Positions 32,463 to 44,429 of a DNA stretch of 64,000 bases are shown in pieces (within the stretch, counting starts at the first letter, position 1; each line of letters starts with the position of its first letter). Location of the stretch: the NCBI GenBank assembly GCA_034440615.1, contig JAOTOM010004742.1, positions 192,501-256,500 on the forward strand, written 5' to 3'. This DNA is from Ashinkailepas kermadecensis. Its lineage: Eukaryota; Arthropoda; Thecostraca; Neolepadidae. The notes under the pieces are model-generated. The model ran no database searches. It was not told the DNA's origin and saw only the letters and a list, made by a program, of their open reading frames with translations. A program made the position numbers and the translations under genes.

Positions 32463-32700
32463 CCCCTACCATCTACCAAAACATATACTTCTGCCAATCG
32501 CCACCTGTCCTGAAGCAAGCTCTGTGTTCTCCTCACCGGACCAGAAGTATGTTCTTTATGCTTATCACCTCGCCAGATAAAAATATTTGCACTACTCACT
32601 TGCCAAAGAATATGTTCACTGCACTTCTTACATTTCTCGAAGCCTGTTCCTTCTTGTGCTCCTTCTCACCTGCCCTGGAGCATGTTCTCGCTGTTGTCGA
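32463..32700. repeat. 32-37 bp degenerate repeat of the exon 1 3' end, seven copies
   Basis: Units begin near 32466, 32499, 32531, 32563, 32595, 32628 and 32665; the last is the exon border. All keep a GT at the donor position on the minus strand, two of them close to consensus (GGCAA|GTGAGT and GGTCCG|GTGAGG). Confidence 0.7.
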
Positions 32701-32856
32701 TGTCAGCCAGTTCCGAGTAGATGAAGACTCGTGTATCTCCGTCACCACGGTACCATTGTATGTTGTGCACCTCGCCACATTTGGTTTCGTCTATTTCACA
32801 CGGCAACCGCACCACGTCGCCCACCATACCGGTGACGTCGATCTGCTGTACCCGGC
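32670..32856 (-). CDS. Ig gene exon 1 (first half of Ig1, V-like)
   Basis: The acceptor is preceded by CTGTGTTTCAG and the donor is CAGGGCAG|GTGAG. It enters in phase 1 and leaves in phase 2. The translation contains VVRLPCEID (B-strand Cys) and HNIQWYRGD (core Trp), the start of a V-set Ig fold. It is the first recognised exon; because it starts mid-codon, it cannot hold the start codon. A degenerate repeat of its own 3' end fills the following intron. Confidence 0.87.
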
Positions 32857-34014
32857 CTGAAACACAGAGGTCGGGCCACAGGTCAGACCAAGCGAGGCCG
32901 GGGAGTCAGAATTGCGTCATAGACTTTGAGTAGCAATAGCAGGGTGATGCAGAATTTCTGCGCGACATTGTGGACTGAAGCGGAAGGAATAAGTGCTGAA
33001 GGATGAATTCCTTCTCAGACAAAATAGCGCACGGGACACGTAATGCCTACACGGTGGCAGGTAAACAAGGCAGCTGCTGAGTACATCGTAGCTAGGCAAA
33101 ATTAAAGCACATTCCAGCCAGTTCCGTACTGAACTTGAACGCCTTCGCTCCTGCGTCAAGCGGCAAAAAGATTTCGCTCCTGCTTCGTTCCCGTCGCATT
33201 CCGTGTAGTGGAACACTGGACTGAGTACACACTTGCTCCTGCATCGAGCACCAAAAACATTTCAGTTGCTGGTTAGTTCTTGCATCCGGCAGACTGAAGC
33301 ACTTGTCTGGGACGCCAGCGGCTCGGAAGCTCGCGCAACTCGGAGCGGAATTTTCCCGGTCACTGTCACTGCCGGTGTCTGACATGACATGAACGGCAGC
33401 ACAGCTTTAGCACGAAGCACGCTACACTGGGACAGCGGCAGCTTGTCCATGTCGAGTTACGTCGTCGACTGCTGCTGCTGGCCATGTCGACAACTCAAAT
33501 GACATGAAGCGTTGAGGTGAATGCCGTTATTGCTATAGTTCAGTTTCAGTCCTGTGAAACTAGCATTAGCTCACCTGAACTTAAGTACGTTTCTTCTCAC
33601 TTCCGTGACGAAAGCGTGTATAACAGATATAGTGCATCGACCTCCCACTGCTACAGTCAAAGCAATGTCAGTAGGCCGCCTCCACAAATGCATGTCGAAC
33701 TTTTAGGACGGAAATATGCTCACTCCGATTTGAGGGTGGGCCTTGTATCCTGACACAAAGACCCGCGTCTCCATTTAGAGTAGCACGAGCTCATGTAGGG
33801 AACAGTCGAAGCGAAGCGTGACAAACCACTCCCGATGGAGGACAGGGGAGGGCAGGGGAGGGACAGAGACTGGGCCTGTCTTGGCCACGGCCGAGATCGG
33901 TGCTAACGAGTTGGCACCCGCTCCCGTGCAGCGCCCATTGGGACTGCGGCAATCACCGCAACACCGGCGGTGGCGACCACCCGGCGCCGAATAGATGCCG
34001 AACCGTCCACCGAT
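32857..34014. other. Upstream of the first recognised exon; nothing identified
   Basis: Expected to be intron leading to the missing signal-peptide exon. No hydrophobic start exon with a phase-1 donor was found on the minus strand. Confidence 0.4.
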
Positions 34015-34300
34015 CAGAGACGCCGACCAGCGATACCGACCAGAGACGCCGACCAGTGATGTGATCAGTGATACCGACCTGGGACACCGACCAGTGATAC
34101 CGACCAGCTATACCGACGAGCAATACCGGCCAGCTATACCGACAAGCAATACCGACCAGTGATGCCGATCAGCAATACCGACCAGTAAAATCGATCAGCA
34201 ATACCAACCAGGGACGCCGACCAGCAATACCGAGCTGTGATGCCGACCAGTAATACCGACCAGCGATATCGACCAGCAATATTGACCAGCGATGCCGACT
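34015..34300. repeat. 12-13 bp minisatellite (GATACCGACCAGC)
   Basis: About 22 degenerate units with GATACCGACCAG cores. Confidence 0.93.
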
Positions 34301-34534
34301 GCCCAGCAGTAGCCATCAATCAACGCCGTTCGCTGCTGACTTATGACAAGCGGCGGGCCGTGCCAACCGGCCTGATGACGTGCGAGGCGCCTGCCTAATG
34401 AGTTGGAACATTTGACGGACAGACCCGTGCGACTGCGGAATACTGAGGTCGACCGACCACTGCGTGACCCGACCACTGCGTGACCCGCACAGCAGCGGCA
34501 GAACGCCAGCCAGGCCGGCCCAGGTCCGCAGCGG

Positions 34535-34915
34535 TCACGAGCAGCACCGAATACAACGATATAGCGCCGCGCATGGGTCACGAACAGCACCGAATACAAC
34601 GATATAGCGCCGCGCAGGGGTCACGAACAGCACCGAATACAACGATATAGCGCCGCGCGTGGGTCACGAACAGCACCGAATACAACGATATAGCGCCGCG
34701 CAGGGGTCACGAACAGCACCGAATACAACGATATAGCGCCGCGCAGGGGTCACGAACAGCACCGAATACAACGATATAGCGCCGCGCAGGGGTCACGAAC
34801 AGCACCGAATACAACGATATAGCGCCGCGCAGGGGTCACGAACAGCCCCGAATACAACGATATAGCGCCGCGCAGGGGTCACGAACAGCACCGAATACAA
34901 CGATATAGCGCCGAG
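34535..34915. repeat. 43-bp minisatellite, about 8-9 near-identical units
   Basis: GGGTCACGAACAGC recurs every 43 bp from 34575, each unit ending CGATATAGCGCCGCGCA. Confidence 0.96.
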
Positions 34916-35689
34916 CTATGTGAGCCATGCAGCTGTTAGAGATTCCATAATCGCCGACCGAGTCGGAGTTCGATATTCGTCCACCGAGTCGGGGTTCGCT
35001 TACAGGCGAGACTGCCACCTAATTTACTCGGATGCTGCACTAGTCATGGACAGGACGAGATCAGCCCAATCGGGAGGCACGGAGATGAGATCGTAACCGA
35101 TTCCATTACAGAGCCATGCGTTCCGTAGCAGGCCCACTTTGTGTCAAGCCTTAACCATTTCCTTAATTATTTCCGGTCAGATCCTCACACCCCGTCCAGG
35201 GGGTACTTTTATGCCCCCTCTAATTTCCAAACTAAGCATTGCACGAAAACGAACGTGGTGTCATAGGAAAGCGCTTTGTGACGTCACTAGGATATATGTG
35301 ATTATGACTGACATCATGTTTTGACTCTGGGGAGTTCATTTTGGGGAGATGTTAAAAACAAAAATTATTTTGAATCAGAAAAGGAAGGCGAAATCGACCA
35401 TGACTGTAAAAAGATTTACCCACCCAAAAATAACAATTTAAGTATAATTTTATATTTTTTGCAATTGTCAATATCTTGAGTTTTCAATTTGCTTTCTTTT
35501 TTCTGATGGGTAGAGCGGACCGCAAAACGTTGTATTAAGTCAACTTGCCCCAATACAACATGCTTACTTTAGCCAGAATCTATTATTTTAGCCCTAATGG
35601 GGAAAAAATAACAAAGATCATCCGTCATCCGTCAAGTCAAGATCAGCCGTCAAGAAAGCCATATCCAACCAACTCGACATTGATAGTCA

Positions 35690-36130
35690 CGTCCAAAACA
35701 ACTCACCATTCGCAAAGATGCTGGGGCTCACCATCGACCACACCCTACCACCTGGGCCACCGTGCCACCTAGGGCGGGACTGCCCTATGCCACACCCGAC
35801 CGGAAAAGTGCAGAAAGCGATACACGTCGGGGCTAGAATCGCCTCCAGGGCTCACCGTCGCCATCACATCTCGCCGACAGTAACGGCGCTGGGCTGGCGT
35901 GGTGTGTGTGACGTTGCCACCCCGCGCGACAACATCGTCTCCCCGAACACCACACGTGCCACGGTGGCTGAGTCCTCCCGTCTCAGCATGTCACGCAGAG
36001 CTGTCTCCTTCCGGACAGTCTCATCCTGGAACGTACTGCCGCCGGCTACCACCGCTTCTCGGGCACGTAGCGGACTTGTTTCAATACCTCACCGCAACGT
36101 GTATTGGACTGATTGGACGTGCCCGTTGTT
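35690..36130 (+). pseudogene. LINE reverse transcriptase C-terminal remnant
   Basis: The frame starting before 35718 reads KMLGLTIDH, resembling the L-G-x-x-[IL]-D block downstream of LINE reverse transcriptases, and later HISPTVTALGW and FRTVSSWNVLPP, resembling the R-x-x-x-x-WN-x-LP signature at the end of L2/Jockey/CR1-type ORF2 proteins. The section between is short, implying deletions. A different and older element than the 4-7 kb LINE. Confidence 0.5.
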
Positions 36131-36889
36131 TTGTCTTTACACTGCTCTTTTGCTGCGATCAATTTTGTGTATTGTTTCTTTTCGACTGTGATGCGACTCA
36201 AACCGCATATTAATTCATGCTATGTAATCGGTTCTTTATAATTACAAAGTAAAAAGTTCCTAGTTGCACAGTAGTTAGATAATTGTTTATCGTCATTACC
36301 TATGACTTGACAAGTGATCTTTTCTCAGCTCAAAGCTAAAAGCTATGCCTAAAAGTAGCCGGAGGCAGTTTGAAGCGCGTCAGTATGCTGGTTTGGGTAT
36401 GCAAGGATGAGTTTCCGTATGTACTTGTAGTTTGTCTAAAGGTCAGCTAGCAATCAGACAGAGAGGCTTACCGCACTGTCTAGACGGTCGTGAGTTGAGT
36501 GTCCACATTATCCGCAACGAATTCTCCCTTGAAGCGGAATTCAACGTCTGTGTAAATCTCATAATGGAAACTGCTTGTAGCCGATAATTATTGTAATACA
36601 ACATATCGCATAACAATTCATGTAATACAAATTATCGTACGACCAATGGCGGTACGATCGTACGACCAATCGTACGATCGGGCGACAGTTGAATCACTGC
36701 CCCCACTCACTCTTCAGAGTGCGGAGCTACAACGTGTGGGATAGTGGGGGAGGCATAATAACCTGGTACATACCCGTATCGTTAGCCCGGCCGTTGTTCC
36801 TTTGACAGTATACTCTCCGCAATTATATCCATGATGAGCAAATATGAGCTGGCGAGTGTACGCATCGACATCTCATCCTCTGGAACGAT
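36131..36889. other. AT-rich sequence, no gene recognised
   Basis: Contains a short palindromic patch (GTACGATCGTACGACC, about 36652-36680). Otherwise nothing identified. Confidence 0.35.
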
Positions 36890-37310
36890 TACCTGATGCA
36901 CGAGAACTTAGCTGTATGAGGATCTGCCTGATGGTAATAATGTGGTACGTGAATTTGGCAGTATGAGAAATTGACCTGCGAGAATTTGGCCGCACGCGAA
37001 TTGGACTGTACGAGAATTTGGCTACACTGGGACTTAATAGCGGGAGACTGTGTTCGAAGATGGGAATGTTCAAGAAGAACCTGACCGTATGAGAAAATAG
37101 TGCGAGAATCCGTACGACGATAATTATGTCTGACGATAATTTGGTAGTACGACAATTTGACCTTACATCATTTGGTAGTATGCACAATTGATTGTACGAT
37201 AAGTTTGGCGTAAGAGACTTTGTCAGATGATAATCAGTCGGTAGGAACATTTTATCTGCGATAATTTAGCATGCCGAGAACTTGATCATTGGAGAATGAT
37301 CAATGACGAG
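36890..37310. repeat. Highly decayed tandem repeat, about 18-22 bp units
   Basis: A GTACGAGAATTTGGC-like core recurs about 20 times with heavy drift (GTATGAGAAATTGAC, GCGAGAATTTGGCC, GTACGACAATTTGACC, GTACGATAAGTTTGGC). Confidence 0.6.
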
Positions 37311-38590
37311 AAACCGGCGTTTCGAGATTTATATCTTACCAGCTTTTCCCATTACGGGATCTGGCCAACGAGAGCCTGTCCGACTAGCGTCTCCGGATGA
37401 GCTATTCTCTACGTCCCCACTTCCGGATGAGGTGCTTTGTTCCAGGACTGCGGAGCAAGCTCTTTCGCCGTTGAACCTGATTAAAGTAAAGCCACCCCGT
37501 AAATAGTTGTAGGATTAAGTTGTCCTCAAAAGATTTTCGAACGCCAAACGATGTGGTGAGATGCATGGTGTTCCCATGGGTACTTTATTCCTTCAAGTGT
37601 ATGGTGAAAGCATGTTCAATAATACTGAATAAAAAAGAAAATATTGCTAATTTGGAGCGTCGTTTACCGGCATTATATTGCTTCTTTCACGAGGAAGAGC
37701 GCCTGCTGAAGCGTCAAGGACATCCTCTCAGCTCCTGTCCGGATCGCACGACAGTTCAGATGTTCGGAGAGCCGAGCTGGCAAACGATGCCAGCTGCTGG
37801 TTAGTGCCGCAGATTGGTCGGCCGGAGGTGGTCGGATCGTGAGAGCCGCTAATTGGTCCGCGGCGTCTGAGCCAATCGCCGGCAGCCAGTCACGAGCTCT
37901 CCGAAGTCCAGCCGACCGACCGAAGACACCTTTTTGCCCGGATTTGGACCGGATTTCAATTTGGTGGCGTCGACGAGGCCCGAGAGTTATCGCCGTCGCC
38001 AACGACAGCGGTAATGATCGTCGCCAGCACTAATCCACGCGCCTTTCAGGGCGCCGCGCCGTCGACGGAGCAGTCTCGGCGACAGCTTTATATTCGCGCT
38101 CGTCGTCGTCGGCCGACTCAATGGTCGCTGCAAAATGAGTTTTGCCAGCTGGCCAATCAGCTGAATGGCGGTTTTGTCGCACGCTCCGGCTGTGTGGGCT
38201 TTTGTAGCGCGCGCCTCGGGCTGTATATGTCACGTGAGCAATTTGGCGCCGGGCCCAGTGTCGGCGCCCAGCCATTGGGCATGGAACAGCTTGTCAAGTT
38301 TTCCGCTTGGCGGCACGATTGGCAAATTTGCGGTCACCGCTGTTCTGGCCAGCATCGGAAGAGAACTTTTGCAGTTGGGACGGAGCGTGCCGTGCGGTCG
38401 GCGTCGGCTTCGGCTTCATGACCGAATCTAACACAACTCGGGAAGATCGGCGGAATTCATCCAGCTGACTTCATCTGTGTCGATGGCATATAGGGGTAAA
38501 TTAAGTCAGCTCATGGTTAAGTGGATGCAATTGCATGCACGCAATAAATTGGGACCTAGGTACCAACAGCAACCACGTAGTTCACAGCGG
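37311..38590. other. Mixed sequence with GC-rich island (37700-38420)
   Basis: No exon with a known domain. CpG-rich, with CAATTTGGCG-type and CCAATCAG sequences; a regulatory role is possible but unproven. Confidence 0.3.
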
Positions 38591-38597
38591 CGGCCGT

Positions 38598-38822
38598 GGC
38601 GACTGACAATAACAGTGACGGCCGTGGCGACTGACAATGACAGTGACGACCGTGGCGACTGACAATGATAATGCCGACCATGGCGACTGACAATGACAGT
38701 GGCGACCGTGGCAACTGACAATGACAGTGGCGACCGTGGCAACTGACAATGACAGTGGCGACCGTGGCAACTGACAATGACAGTGGCGACCGTGGCAACT
38801 GACAATGACAGTGACGGCCGTG
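38598..38822. repeat. 28-bp minisatellite, about 8 units
   Basis: GGCGACCGTGGCAACTGACA recurs every 28 bp. Confidence 0.95.
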
Positions 38823-41822
38823 GGACTAGAACCTCCTGGCTTCTTGAGAGATATCCAGCCCTGTTACGATTTTAGTCATGCAGGCTGCCATGTTGACAAT
38901 TGTCCCTGATGATCCTCACTTGCTACGGTTGCTTGCAATCATGGTATTTATGCCGTATGTCATTTGTAGTGAAAGCACCATAGTCCATATAGTCGCATTA
39001 TAATCTTACAGACGACCGCTTGCATTGCGACATTCAGCCTCGTTGCGTCCAGAACTGTTATTAATGGTGCTGCCACCTGTACAGACAGCACAGAGCCGCC
39101 TGGGTTGTGTTTTAAAGCACGTCCGATAGATGTCACATGTAGTGCTGTAAGCAGCCTGACTCCGGTCCGGGAATGCGCTGTGACAGTGGCTGAAATGGAG
39201 CTTCTGCGTCACGATGCTAAATGGTGGGTAGCAACTGCTGGAAGTTTGTAGATCCATTGAATGGAAGGGTTCCAACACTAGTCAAAAGTAGATAGTGCCA
39301 ACGCTATTTTGCACTGTGAACTAATGAAGATTGCGAGAAGTGGGAGATGGACGGTGACTCCTCACGTTCCTACGCCTCAGAGCTGATAATTCTCAAGTTG
39401 AGCTAAGTGTTCGTATTGTAATTCAAAGAAATTACTTAAAAGTGAAGGACAATCTCCACAGATTGTGTGCTTGTGAATGTAAGGGATTGGATTGTTGACT
39501 GACGATCAATGATAGGGACCGTCAGTTCCTCGGGATTCAGAATTGATTTTAGGGGCTAATATGCTTGATTTTATTGCTAGTGGCATTTATGGGCACTTAT
39601 CGACCTCTTAGGATTTTGTCGGTTGTTAACGTTTTATGCACGAATGATCGGTCATCCTTTATTTCATATGCAGAAATATTAGACGACTAATCAACCTTCT
39701 TCACGTCCATCGTCAGTTCTTCTTACAATTCGCATGAAGCAGTCCATGTGTTGTTGATTTAGCGACATAACTTTCAGAAGGCTTACATTTTGGATCCGCC
39801 CACATCGATCGTAGCATAGGCAAGTAATGAATTCCCGAGATGGAGGTAAATATATAGCCGTCACCACAATCATTTTGACATGGGATCAAATGGCTCCGTC
39901 CCAAATCCACTGCCCCTGGATCACTGTCCGTGGATCACCGCCCCTGGATATCATGCCACATTTATGACGCCGAACATCTGACAAGGGGTCTACAGCGGCT
40001 CGAGCGGCAGCTCGTATGATCCGTCCCGCGTCGACACCGACGACCGCCGGGAAAACCTAGCTGATTCCCAACTGCATTTGCCGCCGGCCGGCCGGAAACG
40101 GCGGTCGTCGTCGGCGGCTGCAGATGGATTGGCAACTTCCGCGGCAGCGCCGGCGGCGGTGGCGCGTCTCGTGCGGGCCGCGGACGTCGAGGGTCGAACG
40201 CGACGCGAGCTGGCCACTGCAGCGTCGACTTCGACGACCGCGTGCTCATCGATGACTGGACGACATCGCCTTCGACGACCGCGGTGAGAACGCGGTCACC
40301 AGCGCGCCGGAGAGCACAGCAAGGATCATCAGAGTCGCCGACGAGCGCGCTCAATCTGCCCCCACACCCCGAACATGAGCGCCGGCCTTGATCGATTCGG
40401 CGTGGCCGACGCGCCAGGCCGGGCGACGCAGGTGCCAGTGACGTCACTGGCTTCAGAGCACCACATCAAACGTGACCAGAGCAGCTGGCTAGCCACAACT
40501 GTTGGCTGGTGAGCAGCAGCTGCCGGCTGGCGAGCAGCAGCTGCCGGCTGGTGGCGCACTCCGGGCCTAGTGGCTGCCGATGACGAGGCGGGCCGACGGG
40601 ACGTCATGGCCCGGCCACTGCTCTTGTAGACACGGTTGGGTAATGATAATTTGCCACCTCACGCCGCGTCCTGAAGTGAAAACTCCATAGACAAGTGATG
40701 CGTGAAAGGAGCATTTGGGCATGCAAAAATAGTTTTCGAAATAAAAGAACTTCGCTATTTCATTATCTAATTGTAGTTGCTGTCAGGATTTCTAGGAATA
40801 TCCCATGTATACGCAACTGTTCTGTATTATAACTGAGAGGAACACAAGGGTGAAAATCGATTCCGAATTTAGTTGCGGCTGGTACAAATTCCGGGTATCA
40901 AATGTAAAACCAAACTGATTGAAAACAAGTATTTGAGGAAGCTTGTCAGGTGCTGGTGAGAGCACCGCTGCCCCACGGTCTGGTGCCAGCGCTTGGTTGT
41001 TCTGTTTCACTCCTGACGGAGACACTGTAGTAGGTTGGCTACCTATCCCGAACCGTCTCATGACGCTGCAAATTAATTGGAACCACGACACTCAAAATCC
41101 AAGAGCCACAATGACATGCATTGCATCACACAAAGCGTGACAATAATATAACAAATTGACATGAAATATCGCAACAACGAGATGTAGAGGGTATTCAATA
41201 TGAGGAATGAAATGAGTTACTTAATATGAGAGGTTACTTAATATGAGGTAGAGGTTTTCATGATGTGACCTTGTTAAAGCGTAAATTGAAGAGGACATCC
41301 CGACCGTGGTTGTGAACGTCGGCGGCACTGACAATGGAGAATCACTGCGAAGATTGCATGACAATCCAGCAGAGCGAAGGAACCGCACCCGCCTGAGAAG
41401 TCGGGCAAAAAGCTGGCTCCATTCGAGGAGAGCCCATCACTGTGACCTCAGGGGTCTAATAAACCTAGCATTGTGGTGCGGACACACCTCCTGACTTATG
41501 CAAATCCGCCGAGCCGACAGCCATTCATTCTGCACACACCAGTGAGGCGGGCCGAGGAACAGCGATATCGTTGTGCGGTCGTCTAAGCTTCAGCAACTCT
41601 CGTCCGAGCATATTTCAGCACTGCCGAAGCCTATGGCAGTGTATAGTTTCACATTGCTGGAACATTATGAACAACTGAAACAGAAGCTAGAAACTGATAA
41701 AGGCAATCCATCAGCTCAAATCAAACATTTTCTCTCAGAAATTGGTGGAATAAACTGCGGCATCTTTACATCGGGGAGAGCGTAAACTTTCAGAGAGACT
41801 TGCCAGAACACTTACAAAAGAC
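38823..41822. other. No gene recognised; GC-rich island at 39980-40620
   Basis: The island carries a short duplicated CAGCAGCTGCCGGCTGG (40515-40555). A 70-codon plus-strand frame at 41573-41785 (SSEHISALPKPMAVYSFTLL and on) has protein-like composition, but I recognise no family and see no splice context. Confidence 0.35.
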
Positions 41823-42032
41823 ACGAGTCAGCAGCCACGTGACACGAGTCAGCAGCCACGTGGCACGAGCCGCAGCCACGTGACACGAGTCAGCAGCCAC
41901 GTGGCACGAGCCACCAGCCACGTGACACCAATCAGCACCCACGTGACACGAGGCAGCAGCCACGTGACACCAGTCAGCAGCCACGTGACACCAGTCCGCT
42001 GCCACGTGACACGAGTCAGTTGACACGTGGCA
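41823..42032. repeat. 17-21 bp minisatellite (CAGCCACGTGACACGAGT)
   Basis: About 11 units, most containing the E-box CACGTG. Confidence 0.93.
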
Positions 42033-42477
42033 CGCACCACGAGTCACCGTCGGTGATGCCCCGCGTGGCGAGACAAATCGGAGCGTTTCGAGACGACCGG
42101 TACGGTATGACACCGAGTCGGCCACCGTCAAATCGGCCACAGGGTCATCGGCCCGGTGCCAGCCCCAGCATCTGCCATGGCCTGGGCTGCGGCGCGGGCT
42201 GCGGCGCGCTAGCAGAGCCCTGACCCGAGGTCAACCCATCCACTCACCGTTGTCCTGGCTCAGTCAGTGGCACGTGGCACCCCACACAGTATTCAGCTGA
42301 CCACTGCAAAGGAGCTACTTTTGTGTTTTCTCTTACTATTTAGAGTTTAACCAGCGGTGAAATATCCTCTGCCTAGCCGCTCATACGTACTTGCCGGTCA
42401 TTATAAGCTAATCATAAGGATGTTGGCTATTGTTCGATTTCCACGATACGTCGTCTATATGTCGTGTCGATAATCAG

Positions 42478-42575
42478 CCGGACCAGTGTCACCAATCAGC
42501 AGGAGCAGTGTCACTAATTAGCTGGGTCAGTGTCACCAATCAGCTGAACAAGTGTCACCAATTAGCTGAGATTCG
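42478..42575. repeat. About 25-bp tandem repeat (CAGTGTCACCAATCAGC)
   Basis: Four to five degenerate units. Confidence 0.8.
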
Positions 42576-42879
42576 ATGTCTCCAAATGCACAATAAGGTT
42601 ATCTTGCAGCAAAATACGAGTTCCAGTATCATGGTACGTCAGTCTATGACGACACCATGCGTATCATGCAGGAGTGACATCGCCAACTGACGTAGAATGT
42701 TAACTGCACGTGCCAAGATAGACGATCGCTAAGTCGAGGCGAACATTACATTAGTACGAGGATATCAGCAGGACATTGTTGTATATTCAGCTGCATTTTT
42801 CATGCGTTCGAATGCGTGCGAATTCAGCTGCCAGTACTCCAAGATCGGTCGTCTTAGCTTGAGCTTGTACCTTGCTTAT

Positions 42880-43205
42880 TGACAGGGGCACACGGTCCAC
42901 AATGGGCGTGGTTAGCAGAAGGGGGAGGGACGTACCGGCCCCCATTCTCCCTCCCGTAGTTAGCGAGAGGGGGCGAACTGGTCCCTGAGAGCTGGGAAGG
43001 GGATAACTGGCACCCCACTTTTGGGCGGCGTCCCCTCTGATTGGAGGGAGGCGCCCCTTGACTGGAGTCCAAGCGTTCAACAGAAGGTGCCCACCCAGGG
43101 GCACTCGCGTGCACCCGCTTAAAATGTTGTCAGTCAGTGGCGCCCCTCCGGAGAAATGGTGCCCCTGAAATTGGTCCCCGCCGTACTGTCGCTCCGACGC
43201 CCCTG
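42880..43205. repeat. Dispersed repeat, copy A
   Basis: Similar in order and orientation to 57862-58145: CGCCC..TTGACTG, TTCAAC-GAAGG, GGGGCA, TCAGTCAGTGGCG, GAAATGG and TC(G/C)CTCCGACG occur in both. Strongly diverged; probably an old non-autonomous element. Confidence 0.5.
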
Positions 43206-43545
43206 TCAGCAACAGTTGCTGTTCGCTAACTCGATATCCATGACCAGCTGTGCGACAGCACTTCACAAACACACTGGATGCGTACCGCATGCGTGGCCTG
43301 TCACCGCACACCACACGCGCACACTCCGTACCGCCAACACAGTGGCGAAACGTCCGACACACGCGACAAACATCCAGCCACCCAGGGCACAGTCGGCGAG
43401 GAGGAGCCAGGTCCATTGTTCCGCCCACACGAGCGGCCGGTGGCACGCCCCGCGACCCTGAAGTCGCGGCACCACTGAATCGGCCGGCCGCACGCTGCCG
43501 AGCGAAGCCGGCCCAGGGTCCACTTCCAGGTCACGGTCCAGCACC

Positions 43546-43575
43546 CCCCCCCCCCCCCCACCCCACCCACCCCTC
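43546..43575. repeat. Poly-C/CCCA tract
   Basis: C homopolymer followed by CCCACC repeats. Confidence 0.9.
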
Positions 43576-43824
43576 CCACCAGTTAGCACAGGTCGATCAC
43601 CTTTTGACAATGTGCCATCCATGGTGGCCCGAATGGCACACCGTTTGACGGTGTGCCATCTGTTGTCCCGGATGGCTCCGTTTGTGTGACGTGAGCCGTG
43701 AACTGAAGACAGGGTATCGAGCGTGGCGAACGATGCCAACGGCAGGTAAGAAAAACCAGCAAGGCCATATTACTTTTTTCTGTCTTCGCCCTTCCAAAGC
43801 TCTCCCTGTCTCTGCCTCGTAAAT

Positions 43825-43866
43825 ACACACGCACACACACACACACACACTACTAAACACACTAAA

Positions 43867-43920
<54 letters not shown>

Positions 43921-43945
43921 GTAGGTGTGTATGTGTGTGTCTTGA
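43825..43945. repeat. (CA)n, (AT)n and (GT)n compound microsatellite
   Basis: CACACA, then ATATAT, then GTGTGT runs; self-complementary overall. Confidence 0.93.
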
Positions 43946-44429
43946 GCTCCCCAATAATCAGATGGGGCGCCACAGACAAGTGACGACCCATCTGACCGGG
44001 GAAGACGCCAGGCTCGAGTGCACTCCGTCACTCTTCACTCACAACAACATGCCTTTCAGCTAAAGTTGTCCCTCGCAGAGGAAAAGGCGCCCATTCCGTA
44101 TGCTCGGATGCACCCCTCCCAAAAAATTGCAACTCATTTTCGGGTGAAAGCACCCAGGGACTTCGTGCCCCTCATGAAAATAATTGGATCCACCCGTGGT
44201 GAAAATGGGTGCAATGTCCGAATAATACTTGTCTTTTTCGCCGGCGAGCAACAGTGTCATAAAAGGGTGGGTCAAGTCAATAATGTCGAGCATAGCTAAA
44301 TTGGAAGACCATGCACATCACATCGCCAGAGATACTGCCGAGCCGAGACGCCGCGATATTGCAGGATGGCCACAGACTGTACGGTGAGTGAGACCATTCA
44401 GAGCGTACCACTCTGCTGTCCTTCCCCAG

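Larger units (their letters stand above)
2554..32856 (-). other. Gene locus: nine-Ig-domain transmembrane adhesion protein, 18 coding exons, 5' end missing
   Basis: Eighteen exons read on the minus strand join in phase to 2,916 coding bases (972 codons). Every intron begins GT and ends AG. Protein order: a V-like Ig1 (exons 1-2), Ig2 (3-4), Ig3 (5-6), Ig4 (7-8), Ig5 (9-10), Ig6 (11-12), Ig7 (13-14), Ig8 (15-16), Ig9 (17), then a transmembrane helix and basic stop-transfer residues (18). Each Ig domain shows the B-strand Cys and F-strand Y/F-x-C motif, and most show the core Trp. Introns between domains are phase 1, typical of shuffled Ig modules. The first exon starts in phase 1, so a signal-peptide exon must lie further upstream. 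No fibronectin III module lies between Ig9 and the membrane. By architecture this is a single-pass cell-surface adhesion or recognition receptor. Nephrin/SYG-2-like or Sidestep-like relatives are my best guess, without alignment. Alternative: a partial annotation of a longer hemicentin-like protein, which the transmembrane exon argues against. Confidence 0.88.
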
